A stretch of DNA of 64,000 bases from an uncultured Lachnospiraceae bacterium. Its GTDB lineage: Bacteria > Bacillota > Clostridia > Lachnospirales > Lachnospiraceae. The notes beneath the pieces are model-generated. The model did no database searches and had not been told where the DNA came from. It was given only the letters and a program-made list of their open reading frames with translations. This document shows, in pieces, positions 38,501 to 46,437 of the stretch. The stretch covers positions 1 through 64,000 of the forward strand of contig UQAW01000010.1 in the NCBI GenBank assembly GCA_900539175.1. Reading direction: 5' to 3'. The first letter of the stretch is position 1, and each line of letters begins with the position of its first letter. Both the position numbers and the translations under genes were made by a program.

Positions 38501-40073
38501 GATAGAGAAAAAGACAGATATTGTCGTTCCGGTCGGCATTTATGACGATCCGAATCATCAGCTGCAGGAAGAGTTGTATGTGGATTTCACACAGGACAAT
38601 ATATTTATCCTCGGTTCTTCTCAATATGGAAAGACCAATATGCTGCAGGTGATGATTAAGGCAATAGCGCTCAATTATAAGTCATCGGAAGTTCATATAT
38701 ATATCATTGATTTTGCATCTATGATATTGAAAAATTTTGAGACGCTGGCTCATGTGGGAGGAGTCATTACCCCGTCGGATGATGAAAAACTTAAAACATT
38801 CATGAAAATGGCAATGTCTGAAATTAAGGAGAGAAAAGAGATCCTGTTGAAACTTGGTATCAGTTCATTTAGCGCTTATCGGGAAGGTGGGTTCGATCAG
38901 ATGCCCCAGATTGTACTTATGATTGATCATATGACAGCATTGAAGGAGCTTTATCCTCAATACGAAGATGCTTTATTAAATATTTGTCGTGAAGGACTCA
39001 GCGTAGGTATTAGTGTAGTGGCAGCAAATCTTCAGACGGCGGGAATCGGATATAAGTATTTTTCTAATTTTTCAAAGAGGTTTTCTTTGTATTGTAATGA
39101 TTCTGCGGAATATGGATATTTATTTGATCATTGCAGAGTAAAGCCGAAGAATATTCCGGGGCGCGGGATTACAGAGATTGATAAGAACATTTTTGATTTG
39201 CAGATTTATCAGGCATTTTCGGCGGAAAAGGAAGTGGAGCGGACAGCAGCGATACAAAAACTGATACAGGAAGTAAACCGGAGGAATGTTGGTGCCGTGG
39301 CGAAGAGGATACCGGAAATACCAAAGATTTTAACCGATACTTATATCAGAAATCACTTTACCGGCCTTGCGCGTATGCCGTATGAGGTTCCGCTTGGAAT
39401 CAACTTTTCCAATACAGAACTTGAGATGCTGCAGATGGAGAAACAAGGTGTTCTTGGTATATCAGGACGTCCTCATGGAGGCAAGACAAATTTTGCAAAT
39501 TATATTTTAAATACCCTGATCAGGAATGCAGTGCAGGAGCCGGTGAAAATTCATATTCTGGATCGTATTGACAAGAAGTTTATATCATTTCGCGAATATC
39601 CTTGCGTTCAAACCTATTCTATGGAGGCACAGGAAGTGAAACAGATTATTCTAAATATGGATCAGGAATTGGAAAAAAGGTATCATCTGATGGCAGAGGG
39701 AAAGGAAGCGGCGCTTGAAAAGGAAGCATTGCTTGTCTTGGTGCTTCAGAATATGGATACTATGACTGTAATCAGTACAGATCAGGCAGTTTTGGATGCC
39801 TATAAGAGAGTGACTACAAAATATAAAGCTTTAAAGGTATGTATAATGATTACGGATATTGAAAATGTCAATATTGGTTTTGGGTCTCCGGAAGTGCTGA
39901 AGTTGTTGAGAGATAATAAAAATCTGGTGATCTTTGAAAATCTGGGAGAACAGAAACTTTATGATGTGCCGTTAGCATATATGAAAGAGTATGTAAAACC
40001 TCTGGAGGCAGGAGAAGCATATCGAATTGTGGGAAATAGTCTTACAAAAGTGAAAACCGTATTAAAGCAATGA
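35538..40073 (+). CDS. EssC/FtsK-SpoIIIE-type type VII secretion motor 2, with FHA domain(s)
   Basis: 1511 residues. The N-terminus holds an FHA-like part (about 1-95) and a second FHA-like domain (about 115-200, VMIGGSSQCQI, NSRYGVYVNG). Two TM segments (about 262-305) and three ATPase modules follow: GTTGSGKSE (about 697) with VDEFAEL, GSSQYGKT (about 1022) and GRPHGGKT (about 1309). Here all three Walker A loops are intact, unlike module 3 of motor 1. It shares long conserved blocks with motor 1 (YHGPHGL, IDFKGGGM). Confidence 0.93.
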   Translation: MDYKLIIFGNNIYREIELSEDMKDGILIGTTPVCEVRFNREYFFDDFELSVEKKEAWTLSCRPNIYFKIGSMLKQYLVVLKHGDSILINYDSTDSELFHVEFLIDYDRNPTPFEYCIDRSGQDRVMIGGSSQCQIRLLDSMIGEDFICLDCYAGNYHMEASNSRYGVYVNGFKVNQTSFDIREGDFFAIIGHQFYLSEGCLYVTEQQYIQTAFRMYKINQNSNALKYPRFIRNARQKYSLPKDTIEVLAPKSQTAEPKKNLIVTLIPALSSLVLMVALRGIMGGGGMFVLYSAGTMAVGAGMSVWTYFHDKKEYKEKKKEREEKYQAYLEVQERKIQNLREKEESILRMNYLSTEEDVSLVNDFGSRLFERSMQDEDFLEVYLGSGKVKSICQVKYKPQEYKDTEDELLDYPQYLHDKYEYMEQAPVTVNLKRNSAVGVVGVRSKLYQILKNMVLDLTARQFYSEVKLYFIFAESDAPQFQWMRWFRHAYDERTDSRCFMYDEESSKFVLELLYSELSRREGMSKEQRQELAHYVIFVYRSQELVLHPAVKYIGRAKEYGFTFVFFEEHRELLHYGCEEVIFLEEGAWQGWLVKSADGEKQQMFTYQHIPGEAAEACAKKLACVYVDEVSLEGSLTKNISLYELLHIMNVNDIDLRKRWAKSKIYDSMAAPLGVKSGNEVVYLDLHEKYHGPHGLVAGTTGSGKSEILQSYILSMATLFHPYEVGFVIIDFKGGGMVNQFRDLPHLNGAITNIDGREIERSLLSIRAELQKRQEIFAKYGVNHIDAYIRKFKSKEAEKPLPHLILIVDEFAELKSDQPEFMKELISTARIGRSLGVHLILATQKPSGVVDNQIWSNSKFKLCLKVQNKEDSTEVLKSPLAAEIKEPGRAYLQVGNNEIFQLFQSAYSGASSSRDNAGNEKSYKISKISLSGQRQVIFEQKNRENEDGETQLEAIVKYIHQYCEKNHIERLPNICLPPLAEIIPYTESLIEKKTDIVVPVGIYDDPNHQLQEELYVDFTQDNIFILGSSQYGKTNMLQVMIKAIALNYKSSEVHIYIIDFASMILKNFETLAHVGGVITPSDDEKLKTFMKMAMSEIKERKEILLKLGISSFSAYREGGFDQMPQIVLMIDHMTALKELYPQYEDALLNICREGLSVGISVVAANLQTAGIGYKYFSNFSKRFSLYCNDSAEYGYLFDHCRVKPKNIPGRGITEIDKNIFDLQIYQAFSAEKEVERTAAIQKLIQEVNRRNVGAVAKRIPEIPKILTDTYIRNHFTGLARMPYEVPLGINFSNTELEMLQMEKQGVLGISGRPHGGKTNFANYILNTLIRNAVQEPVKIHILDRIDKKFISFREYPCVQTYSMEAQEVKQIILNMDQELEKRYHLMAEGKEAALEKEALLVLVLQNMDTMTVISTDQAVLDAYKRVTTKYKALKVCIMITDIENVNIGFGSPEVLKLLRDNKNLVIFENLGEQKLYDVPLAYMKEYVKPLEAGEAYRIVGNSLTKVKTVLKQ

Positions 40074-40089
40074 AGACGGAGGAAGTGTG

Positions 40090-40527
40090 ATGAGTATAGA
40101 AGCTGCAAATTGTGGGATTTATCATTGTCGTAGTAAAATTTCGGAATATGAGCGGCAGATTCGGAGTCTGCAGGATAAGATCTATGAGTTGGAAGTCTTG
40201 AATAAGCGATATCAGGAAATCAGCCGGGAATTTATTTCAAGAAATCAGGCAAGTAAGGATAGTTTGCGAGGTGCAGGTGTGATGAGCAATCCCTTGCAAA
40301 TCGTCAGGGCGTATTATGATGGGATGCAGTCTATGTTAAATGGAGGGCGGTTTTATCAGACCGTGGATGGTTTTTCGGAAGCTCAGAGAAAGATATGGCG
40401 TCAAACAGAGGAATATGAGCACCAGATTCAAAGGTTGAAAAACCAGATTTACAGTTGTGAGCGGGAGATCAGGAATTACAATCTGGAGATTATCCGATGT
40501 CAGGAGGAGCAAAGGAATGAACAGTGA
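40090..40527 (+). CDS. Coiled-coil protein, DUF5082/YwqH-like
   Basis: 145 residues, almost wholly helical with heptad-like ends. Size and place before a toxin-like gene recall the YwqH-type (DUF5082) helpers of LXG toxin operons; this is by analogy. Start ATG at 40090 preceded by GGAGG. Confidence 0.7.
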   Translation: MSIEAANCGIYHCRSKISEYERQIRSLQDKIYELEVLNKRYQEISREFISRNQASKDSLRGAGVMSNPLQIVRAYYDGMQSMLNGGRFYQTVDGFSEAQRKIWRQTEEYEHQIQRLKNQIYSCEREIRNYNLEIIRCQEEQRNEQ

Positions 40528-40804
40528 TGAGGTAGTTGTCGTTGATGAATATTTTGAAGAAATTGGAAGGTTTTTTGAAGAGCAGGGGAAAAAGTATGAG
40601 AGTATTTTGAACCGATATATAGCTGCGTTGAGGATTCTTAAAGAAAGGGGAATTTGTTCGGGAGACACAGCAGATGCGTTGGATGCATATATCAGCCTTG
40701 CCTCACAAATTAAGGAATGTGCGTCAGATCTGGGGACAAGTATGAATACGATGATGAAAAATTATATTGCTGTAATAGATACAAAAGATCAGTATCTGTT
40801 TTAA
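40517..40804 (+). CDS. Small helical protein, YwqI/WXG-like helper
   Basis: 95 residues from the ATG at 40517 (AGGAGGAGCAAAGGA upstream); overlaps the previous gene by 11 nt. Helical, no WXG. Probably pairs with the preceding protein to deliver the next gene product (inference). Confidence 0.7.
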   Translation: MNSDEVVVVDEYFEEIGRFFEEQGKKYESILNRYIAALRILKERGICSGDTADALDAYISLASQIKECASDLGTSMNTMMKNYIAVIDTKDQYLF

Positions 40805-40833
40805 GCAGGATTGATACGAAAGGACAGGGCAAT

Positions 40834-42258
40834 ATGAAGAGAGATTTCTCAGAAGCGTATAAGCAGAAACTGATTCAGATGATTCGCCAGAATGAAAACG
40901 AAAAGTGGTGTGACTTTACGGATTGGTTAGGGGACAGACTGTTGGACTTTTCTGACTGGATTGGATTACTGGATTTGTATGGAAGTATAAGCGGAGCAGA
41001 GGCTTATACAAAAGCCATATTAGATAAAAATAATACAAGTATCGGGCAGATTGAACGAATTTTTAATGATGTAAAGGAAGCAGACAGACAGTATGGAGGT
41101 AAAAGAATTGCGGATGTGAAGAACAGGATTCAGGAGTATGATCATTTTCTTGTGCGCATGAGCGACATTGTGAATCCTTCAAACGGCAAATTTGACAGCG
41201 GGCAAGTTTCCTGTCTTTTAACGCTTGCGGCAAAGTTTAAGGCAGACTTGGTAAAAATAAAAGTGAATGCTGATTACTCGGAGGAAGTGTATGATTTATT
41301 ATATGATAAGCAGGGAAGAAGGAAGAAAGTAGGTGACATTACCGATATTGATAAAAATAAAATTATTCAATGCTATGAGGATACACATCCTAAGTGGAAA
41401 GAAGAATTAAACAAAATTCTTAAATCCGGAAAACCTAATACGCTGACAGAAGAGGATATCCGTAATATTAAATTTATTGCATATACGGCGGAGGAACCCT
41501 ATAGGACAATTTACCTTGACAATGTTGAAAGGTATAAGATTGGTTCCATCGGAAGTGAAGATGTGAAAGGTGCTTTTTATCGTCCGGATGATGGAAAAAT
41601 ATATTTTCAAAATAATCAGAGCGGTTTCAGCCGTGATCCGAGAGGAGCATACACTACTTTTTTCCATGAAAGCGGCCACGCGACAGATTATAAGCAAGAG
41701 AGTATGAAAGGACCCATCACAGAATCTTATCAAGTCTACAATCCGGAAATGGGAAGAAAAGTAACACTTCAGGAAGCAATTTATTTTGATGTTTATAACG
41801 ATATTGAACATCAGATTCGTGAAAGAGTAGAGGATGAAGAGAGTGTGCAGCGTATTTTGGATACGTTCCGTTTCGGAAAAAATGATACAGGTAAGTTATC
41901 TGTTTATGAATTAACGGTCCGGAATTCGGTAGTCAGACACTATGACTCAGATTTAGCCGGAGAACGAAATGAAGCAGCCTGTGATGTGTATGGCGGGGTA
42001 ACAAATCTTGAAATCGGAAAAAATGGTTATGGTCACCGACCAAATGCTGCGAAGGGTGAGACGATTGAAGATTATACATACTGGTATGACAAGTCCGGCA
42101 AGCAGACGTATGCACAGAGCCGTGAATTGTGGGCGGAATATTTTTCTTATTGCATGACTGGTAATGAAGAGGCTTTGGAATCATTAAGAGAACATTTTCC
42201 GGAAGCATCGAAAGTATTGGATTCGATTGCAGAAAAGATAAGGTCAGATATTGAATAA
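40834..42258 (+). CDS. HExxH metallopeptidase-like candidate type VII toxin
   Basis: 474 residues from the ATG at 40834; start chosen by size and position. A zinc-peptidase motif FHESGHATD (HExxH) lies near residue 277-281. ERNEAACDVYG and ELWAEYFSY further on offer candidate third ligands. There is no signal peptide; the helical N-terminal 120 residues may be the delivery part. Two small helical genes upstream and a lipoprotein gene downstream make a toxin-immunity module likely (inference). Confidence 0.75.
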   Translation: MKRDFSEAYKQKLIQMIRQNENEKWCDFTDWLGDRLLDFSDWIGLLDLYGSISGAEAYTKAILDKNNTSIGQIERIFNDVKEADRQYGGKRIADVKNRIQEYDHFLVRMSDIVNPSNGKFDSGQVSCLLTLAAKFKADLVKIKVNADYSEEVYDLLYDKQGRRKKVGDITDIDKNKIIQCYEDTHPKWKEELNKILKSGKPNTLTEEDIRNIKFIAYTAEEPYRTIYLDNVERYKIGSIGSEDVKGAFYRPDDGKIYFQNNQSGFSRDPRGAYTTFFHESGHATDYKQESMKGPITESYQVYNPEMGRKVTLQEAIYFDVYNDIEHQIRERVEDEESVQRILDTFRFGKNDTGKLSVYELTVRNSVVRHYDSDLAGERNEAACDVYGGVTNLEIGKNGYGHRPNAAKGETIEDYTYWYDKSGKQTYAQSRELWAEYFSYCMTGNEEALESLREHFPEASKVLDSIAEKIRSDIE

Positions 42259-42259
42259 G

Positions 42260-42268
42260 TGTTATAAT
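42260..42268 (+). promoter_or_regulatory. Extended -10 promoter before the lipoprotein gene
   Basis: TGTTATAAT forms an extended -10 (TGnTATAAT). No clear -35. It may give the lipoprotein gene its own transcript. Confidence 0.35.
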
Positions 42269-42319
42269 GATAAAGGCATCAGAGGTAGGTATTAAGGAGT
42301 ATGAAATTGGAGGAATTGG

Positions 42320-43078
42320 ATGATTAAAAAATATTCTGTATTGGTAGGGCTGGTTTTTATGCTTGGTATTGTTGGCTGTCAGCAAACACAGAATACGACA
42401 GGAAACAGTTCAGAAGAGAGATTGGAGGATAAAAGTATGGAAGAACAGTTGATATCAAAAGAATTTCTTATGGAGCAATGCCGGATTACAGAGGAAGAAC
42501 TGGAAGGAATTGATGCAGATGCTTTTATAGAAAAGTATGGACTTACGGAAAGTACAATAAAGAAAGTAAAGATTCCCGTGATTCTTGAAGATTACAGGCA
42601 GGAAATGCAGGAGGAGAATCTGGAGGATGAGGTAAGCTATCATTATCTGACGGAGACAGAGTCTGAAGAAGGAACACTCACAGAGGAAGAGATCCCTCAG
42701 ATTCAGGTGATTGCTTTTTATATGAATGAAGGAACTTATCAGGAAACATTGATTTTTGACAGGAAGAGTAAGCTTGCATATTTCGGTAAAGTGATAGATT
42801 TACTTGAGAATCACGCAAAGCCAACAAAGCAGAAAGAGTTGTCTCGGGATGAACTGTTACAGTTGGAGAAAATATTAAAAGATTCAGGTATACAGAATTG
42901 GAAAAGGCGGTATGAAGGAAGCAGTGAGGGAACAACAGGCTGGTTCCACTGGAGGCTTTTTCTTGAAATGGAAGATGGAAGAGTATTCGATTATTCGGGA
43001 AGTGGTGCAGCGGGAGACAGCACGCCCGAAACTTACAACCTGTTTACTGAAAAATTACATGACATAATTGAGGAGTGA
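42320..43078 (+). CDS. Lipoprotein, candidate immunity protein
   Basis: 252 residues. Signal peptide with lipobox LGIVGC (Cys20) followed by an acidic linker and a mixed alpha/beta domain. GGAGG lies before the ATG. As an outer-face lipoprotein directly after the metallopeptidase gene it could neutralise that toxin (inference). No family recognised. Confidence 0.75.
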   Translation: MIKKYSVLVGLVFMLGIVGCQQTQNTTGNSSEERLEDKSMEEQLISKEFLMEQCRITEEELEGIDADAFIEKYGLTESTIKKVKIPVILEDYRQEMQEENLEDEVSYHYLTETESEEGTLTEEEIPQIQVIAFYMNEGTYQETLIFDRKSKLAYFGKVIDLLENHAKPTKQKELSRDELLQLEKILKDSGIQNWKRRYEGSSEGTTGWFHWRLFLEMEDGRVFDYSGSGAAGDSTPETYNLFTEKLHDIIEE

Positions 43079-43083
43079 TAAAC

Positions 43084-43374
43084 GTGAGCAAAGAAATTCT
43101 ATATGGTCTGAATCATATCTTAGACGGTACTGCAATATTGGAAAAGTTAAGAGAACAATTACAAAATACAACCGGATCAGTGCCTGCAATTCAGGGAAGC
43201 GGGCAGACCGCTTTGGCGGCCAGAGAAGCAGCGGAGATGTTTTTGCATGTTCAGGATACAATTGGTCAGTTGATGGATAACTCTATAGATTTTTTCAGAA
43301 ATTTGGAAGAAACACATCGTATGCAGGATGTGGCTTTGGCTAAAGGAATAAATGGAGCAGAGGGTATCTCTTAG
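43084..43374 (+). CDS. Small helical WXG100-like protein
   Basis: 96 residues from the GTG at 43084, chosen because GAGGAG lies 8 nt upstream; the GTG at 43075 is too close to it. Helical and Ala/Gln-rich with no WXG turn. Similar in size to the DUF3130-like helpers of other type VII loci (analogy only). Confidence 0.6.
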   Translation: MSKEILYGLNHILDGTAILEKLREQLQNTTGSVPAIQGSGQTALAAREAAEMFLHVQDTIGQLMDNSIDFFRNLEETHRMQDVALAKGINGAEGIS

Positions 43375-43449
43375 AACTGAGGAAGTATATGAATACGGGA
43401 GATTTGATTAATCATACATATCGGATTTATTTACAAAAAGGATACCTAT

Positions 43450-43938
43450 TTGGAAGTGTCTCCATTGAATCCGATCAAAGAGGATTGGGTGGAGGAAACA
43501 GAGGAAGATGAAGAGGAGGAAGAAGAAACCGGAACATTTATACTGAGAGGAGAAACTTATAGTTATGATGTAACCACTATTCAGATTTATGGAATTTTCC
43601 TGCCGGATATCAGTGAATTGGAGAACTGTAAGAAACTGGAAACTCTGTATCTGATTGATTGTGGAATTGCGGATATTAGTCCATTGGCAGGGTGTGAAAA
43701 TCTGGTGGAATTGTGTTTGGATGACAATCCGTTTACAGATTTATCACCATTAGCAGGGCTTAAGAAGCTGCGTTATCTACAGTTTCATGAATCCGGTGTG
43801 ACAGATATCAGCCCGGTTTATGATCTGGATCTGGATTTCTTTAATCCATGCTCTGATGGTGTTACATATGAACAGGTATTCGAATATAAGGAAAGGCATC
43901 CGGGGTGCATTTGCTATTATGATTATTACAGATTGTAA
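43450..43938 (+). CDS. Leucine-rich-repeat protein, probably frameshifted at its 5' end
   Basis: 162 residues if started at the TTG at 43450. An acidic stretch precedes about four internalin-like LRRs (DISPLAGCENLVELCLDDN type). A better start, ATG at 43389 with GGAAG upstream, encodes MNTGDLINHTYRIYLQKGYL in another frame and then stops. A one-base change near 43449 would join the two, so the gene is likely broken. Function unknown. Confidence 0.6.
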   Translation: MEVSPLNPIKEDWVEETEEDEEEEEETGTFILRGETYSYDVTTIQIYGIFLPDISELENCKKLETLYLIDCGIADISPLAGCENLVELCLDDNPFTDLSPLAGLKKLRYLQFHESGVTDISPVYDLDLDFFNPCSDGVTYEQVFEYKERHPGCICYYDYYRL

Positions 43939-43962
43939 AAGCATGGTTTAGGAGAAAAAAAT

Positions 43963-44604
43963 ATGGAAAACCGTCTTGTGACGATCTTTCAGGATACACA
44001 GAAATTGCTGTGGGAAAATGAACAGATTTTTCATCTCACCGCATCGGCAGTAATGTGCACCAGAGTTTTTCCGGAAAATTTTGAGACCAGCAGAGTTATG
44101 AGAAATTATCCGACTATAATTTCTGTGATGGATGAAATGCCATTTGCAGCGGCACGCAGATTAGTAAAATTGTATCAAAGGGTCGCAGTCTTGAATTTTG
44201 CTAATGAAGTGAATCCCGGAGGTGGAGTAGTGTATGGTGCTGATGCACAGGAGGAAAGTCTGTGTCGTTGCAGCAATCTGTATCCATGTCTTACGAAGCC
44301 GGAAATTTTTGAGGATTTCTATCATTATAATAATCAGATGGATTATTTTTACAGTGACAGAATTATTTATTCGGAAAATGTTACAGTATTTAAGACAGAA
44401 ACCAAATACCCGGAATACACGGATGAGTGGTTTCAGGTGGATGTGATTACCTGTCCGGCGCCAAACTTAAATGGAATCACCGTACCGGATTATGGAAAAT
44501 TGGAGAAGGTATTGAATAGCAGGATCAAAATATCATGGCTGTTGCGGAAGCTCATGGCGCACATGCGTTGGTGCTCGGAGATTTTGGGTGCGGAGTACTT
44601 TTGA
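43963..44604 (+). CDS. PARG-type macrodomain protein, N-terminal part of a frameshifted gene
   Basis: 213 residues as read. NFANEVNPGGGVVYGADAQEE followed by LCR matches the catalytic loop of TIGR02452/bacterial poly(ADP-ribose) glycohydrolase-like macrodomains, expected to remove ADP-ribose. The frame is lost near an A4 run at 44527-44530; the missing C-terminal macrodomain piece (LVLGDFGCGV) continues in the next frame at about 44535. Confidence 0.75.
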   Translation: MENRLVTIFQDTQKLLWENEQIFHLTASAVMCTRVFPENFETSRVMRNYPTIISVMDEMPFAAARRLVKLYQRVAVLNFANEVNPGGGVVYGADAQEESLCRCSNLYPCLTKPEIFEDFYHYNNQMDYFYSDRIIYSENVTVFKTETKYPEYTDEWFQVDVITCPAPNLNGITVPDYGKLEKVLNSRIKISWLLRKLMAHMRWCSEILGAEYF

Positions 44605-45590
44605 ATCCTCCTGAACTTGTTGCGCGGGCCTTTTATCAACAGCTTGTGGATGGCGGCTTTAAAAATACCTTTCGTGAAGTAGTTTTTGCTGTTAATGCAG
44701 AACATTTACAGGGAAAGAGAAATCTGGATATTTTTAAGTCTATACTAAGTCCATGGCAAAAGAATCCGCTATATGGAAAGAAGGTATCGATTCTTGGTGA
44801 TTCTATCAGTACATTCTGGGGCAGTAACCCAGAATATTGTAAGATTTATTATGAGGGAGAATACTGTCTGAAGGCGGGGATTTATACAGTAGAAAGTACC
44901 TGGTGGATGCAGGTACTGCATCAACTTGGCGGCAAATTATTGATAAACAATTCCTGTTCCGGAAGTAAAGTATCCGGTGGGAGCAGGTATGCAGGAAATG
45001 GAGATTTGAGAACCTCGGATTTAAATAGTGGTCAGATTACTCCGGATGTAATTTTTATATTTATGGGAATTAACGACTATGGATCCGGTGTTCCGGTAGA
45101 ACCTGTAACGGATCAAGAATACAGGGAAAGAAACTACTATTTTTATTTTAAACCATCCTATGAAATGATGTTATGGAAATTGCGTCAGATTTATCCAGAT
45201 GCAGAAATTTATTGCGCAACGCTGCCAATTTCCAGCACAGATGGCAAAAATATGTTTCCTTTTAGTATTTATGGAATCCCGTTAGATACATATAATAATG
45301 CAATACGTAGCTGTGCCTGGCAGTACGACTGTAAAGTAGTGGATTTGCAAAAAATAGATGTTTCCTATGACTCTATGGATGGAGTACATCCGACTGCATT
45401 AGGAATGTCCCAAATTGCAGATGCATGGATCAGAAATTTGCTGGCTGATTTTGATAAGCGAAACAAGATTAAAGCCAACAAGGGCAGGAAGGAAAATAAG
45501 ATTCGTCTGGAAATATGGTTGACGTTTTTAACGGTATGCAGCATTGTTTTGATTATACTGGTTGTCATTATGCTGCTTTATCTTGTATAA
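44535..45590 (+). CDS. Macrodomain C-terminus fused to SGNH hydrolase and TM helix
   Basis: 351 residues as read. Residues 1-75 are the end of the PARG-like macrodomain begun at 43963. Then an SGNH/GDSL hydrolase follows (SILGDSIS with nucleophile Ser, MGINDYGSG, and DGVHPT near the end), and a C-terminal TM helix. Restoring one base near 44527 would give a single protein of about 540 residues: PARG-like, SGNH, TM. The ATG at 44535 has no convincing ribosome site, supporting the frameshift view. Confidence 0.75.
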   Translation: MAVAEAHGAHALVLGDFGCGVLLNPPELVARAFYQQLVDGGFKNTFREVVFAVNAEHLQGKRNLDIFKSILSPWQKNPLYGKKVSILGDSISTFWGSNPEYCKIYYEGEYCLKAGIYTVESTWWMQVLHQLGGKLLINNSCSGSKVSGGSRYAGNGDLRTSDLNSGQITPDVIFIFMGINDYGSGVPVEPVTDQEYRERNYYFYFKPSYEMMLWKLRQIYPDAEIYCATLPISSTDGKNMFPFSIYGIPLDTYNNAIRSCAWQYDCKVVDLQKIDVSYDSMDGVHPTALGMSQIADAWIRNLLADFDKRNKIKANKGRKENKIRLEIWLTFLTVCSIVLIILVVIMLLYLV

Positions 45591-45645
45591 AAAAGTGGTT
45601 AAGCCAGACAGAGCCGGATGAGTTTAAAGAATCCTGGAAAATAAA

Positions 45646-45674
45646 TTGATATTATATTTTATGTTATGTATAAT
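45646..45674 (+). promoter_or_regulatory. Sigma-A-type promoter before the zinc-ribbon gene
   Basis: TTGATA (45646-45651), 17-bp spacer, TATAAT (45669-45674), about 100 nt before the ATG at 45775. Confidence 0.6.
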
Positions 45675-45774
45675 AGATGTGTACAGAAAATAAAGGAAAT
45701 GAGTATACTGAAGAGAGAAAACAGATTCCTTTGTTGGTGTAGTAATTATATAGTAGGTAAGGGAGAGGATTTGT

Positions 45775-46236
45775 ATGACGAGGCAGGAATCAGAAAGATT
45801 GTTGAGAGAAAAAGAGCAGATAGAAATACAGATGATCGAATTACTGAAGGAAGAGAGAGAAAGCCTGGCTGAGTTGGGACAGGAATATTACAATGTTGTG
45901 AAAGATCAGTCTGAATCATTGCCGGAGGTTCTGAAATTTTATTTCGAGAAGATTGATCAGTTTGAAGAAAAAATTGATTCTATGAAGCATATGATCGCTG
46001 ATATTGATGCGGCGTTGCAGGAACCAGTCGTTCAGGTTTGCCCGAATTGCGGGAAAGAGATGGATAACGAGGCCAGATTCTGCTCTGCCTGCGGAACAAA
46101 ACTTATCGTGGAGGAGCAGGCAGTTGAAACAATAGAAAAACAGAAGATTCCTGTATGTAAGAACTGCGGAAATCAGTTAAAGCCGGGTGCGCATTTCTGT
46201 GGAAAATGCGGTACGGCTGTTACGGAAGCTTTTTAA
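45775..46236 (+). CDS. Coiled-coil double zinc-ribbon protein
   Basis: 153 residues. The helical N-terminal two thirds lead to two zinc ribbons (CPNCGKE..CSACG and CKNCGNQ..CGKCG). Likely a protein-interaction adaptor; function unknown. Its last 50 or so bases and its terminator are repeated at about 47882-48014. Confidence 0.8.
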   Translation: MTRQESERLLREKEQIEIQMIELLKEERESLAELGQEYYNVVKDQSESLPEVLKFYFEKIDQFEEKIDSMKHMIADIDAALQEPVVQVCPNCGKEMDNEARFCSACGTKLIVEEQAVETIEKQKIPVCKNCGNQLKPGAHFCGKCGTAVTEAF

Positions 46237-46326
46237 TAAATTCATGTAAACGAAAGAGACGTTATGTATCCTTTTGGATTGATATTGCTATAAATATTAA
46301 GTCCAGAAGGATATTTTTATAGCAAA
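46186..46326 (+). repeat. Left copy of a direct repeat flanking the DUF4869 module
   Basis: Covers the end of the zinc-ribbon gene and its terminator. Imperfectly repeated at 47882-48014, so the DUF4869/ATPase pair sits between two copies. Confidence 0.6.
46268..46319 (+). terminator. Terminator of the zinc-ribbon gene
   Basis: ATCCTTTTGGA pairs with TCCAGAAGGAT (11 bp, one G-T), followed by ATTTTTAT. Confidence 0.75.
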
Positions 46327-46437
46327 GTAAAAAGGGTAGTGTAATTCATCTGGCTTTTTGTTACAATAAGGGGAAAAGGAAAGAAAAAAGAAACTGAAAA
46401 TCAGACAAAACGGTGGGCTATCAGAAAGGAAAGAGTT

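Noticed and set aside
45666..45872. 68-codon frame overlapping the start of the zinc-ribbon gene
   Set aside because: Overlaps a promoter and a better gene in another frame.
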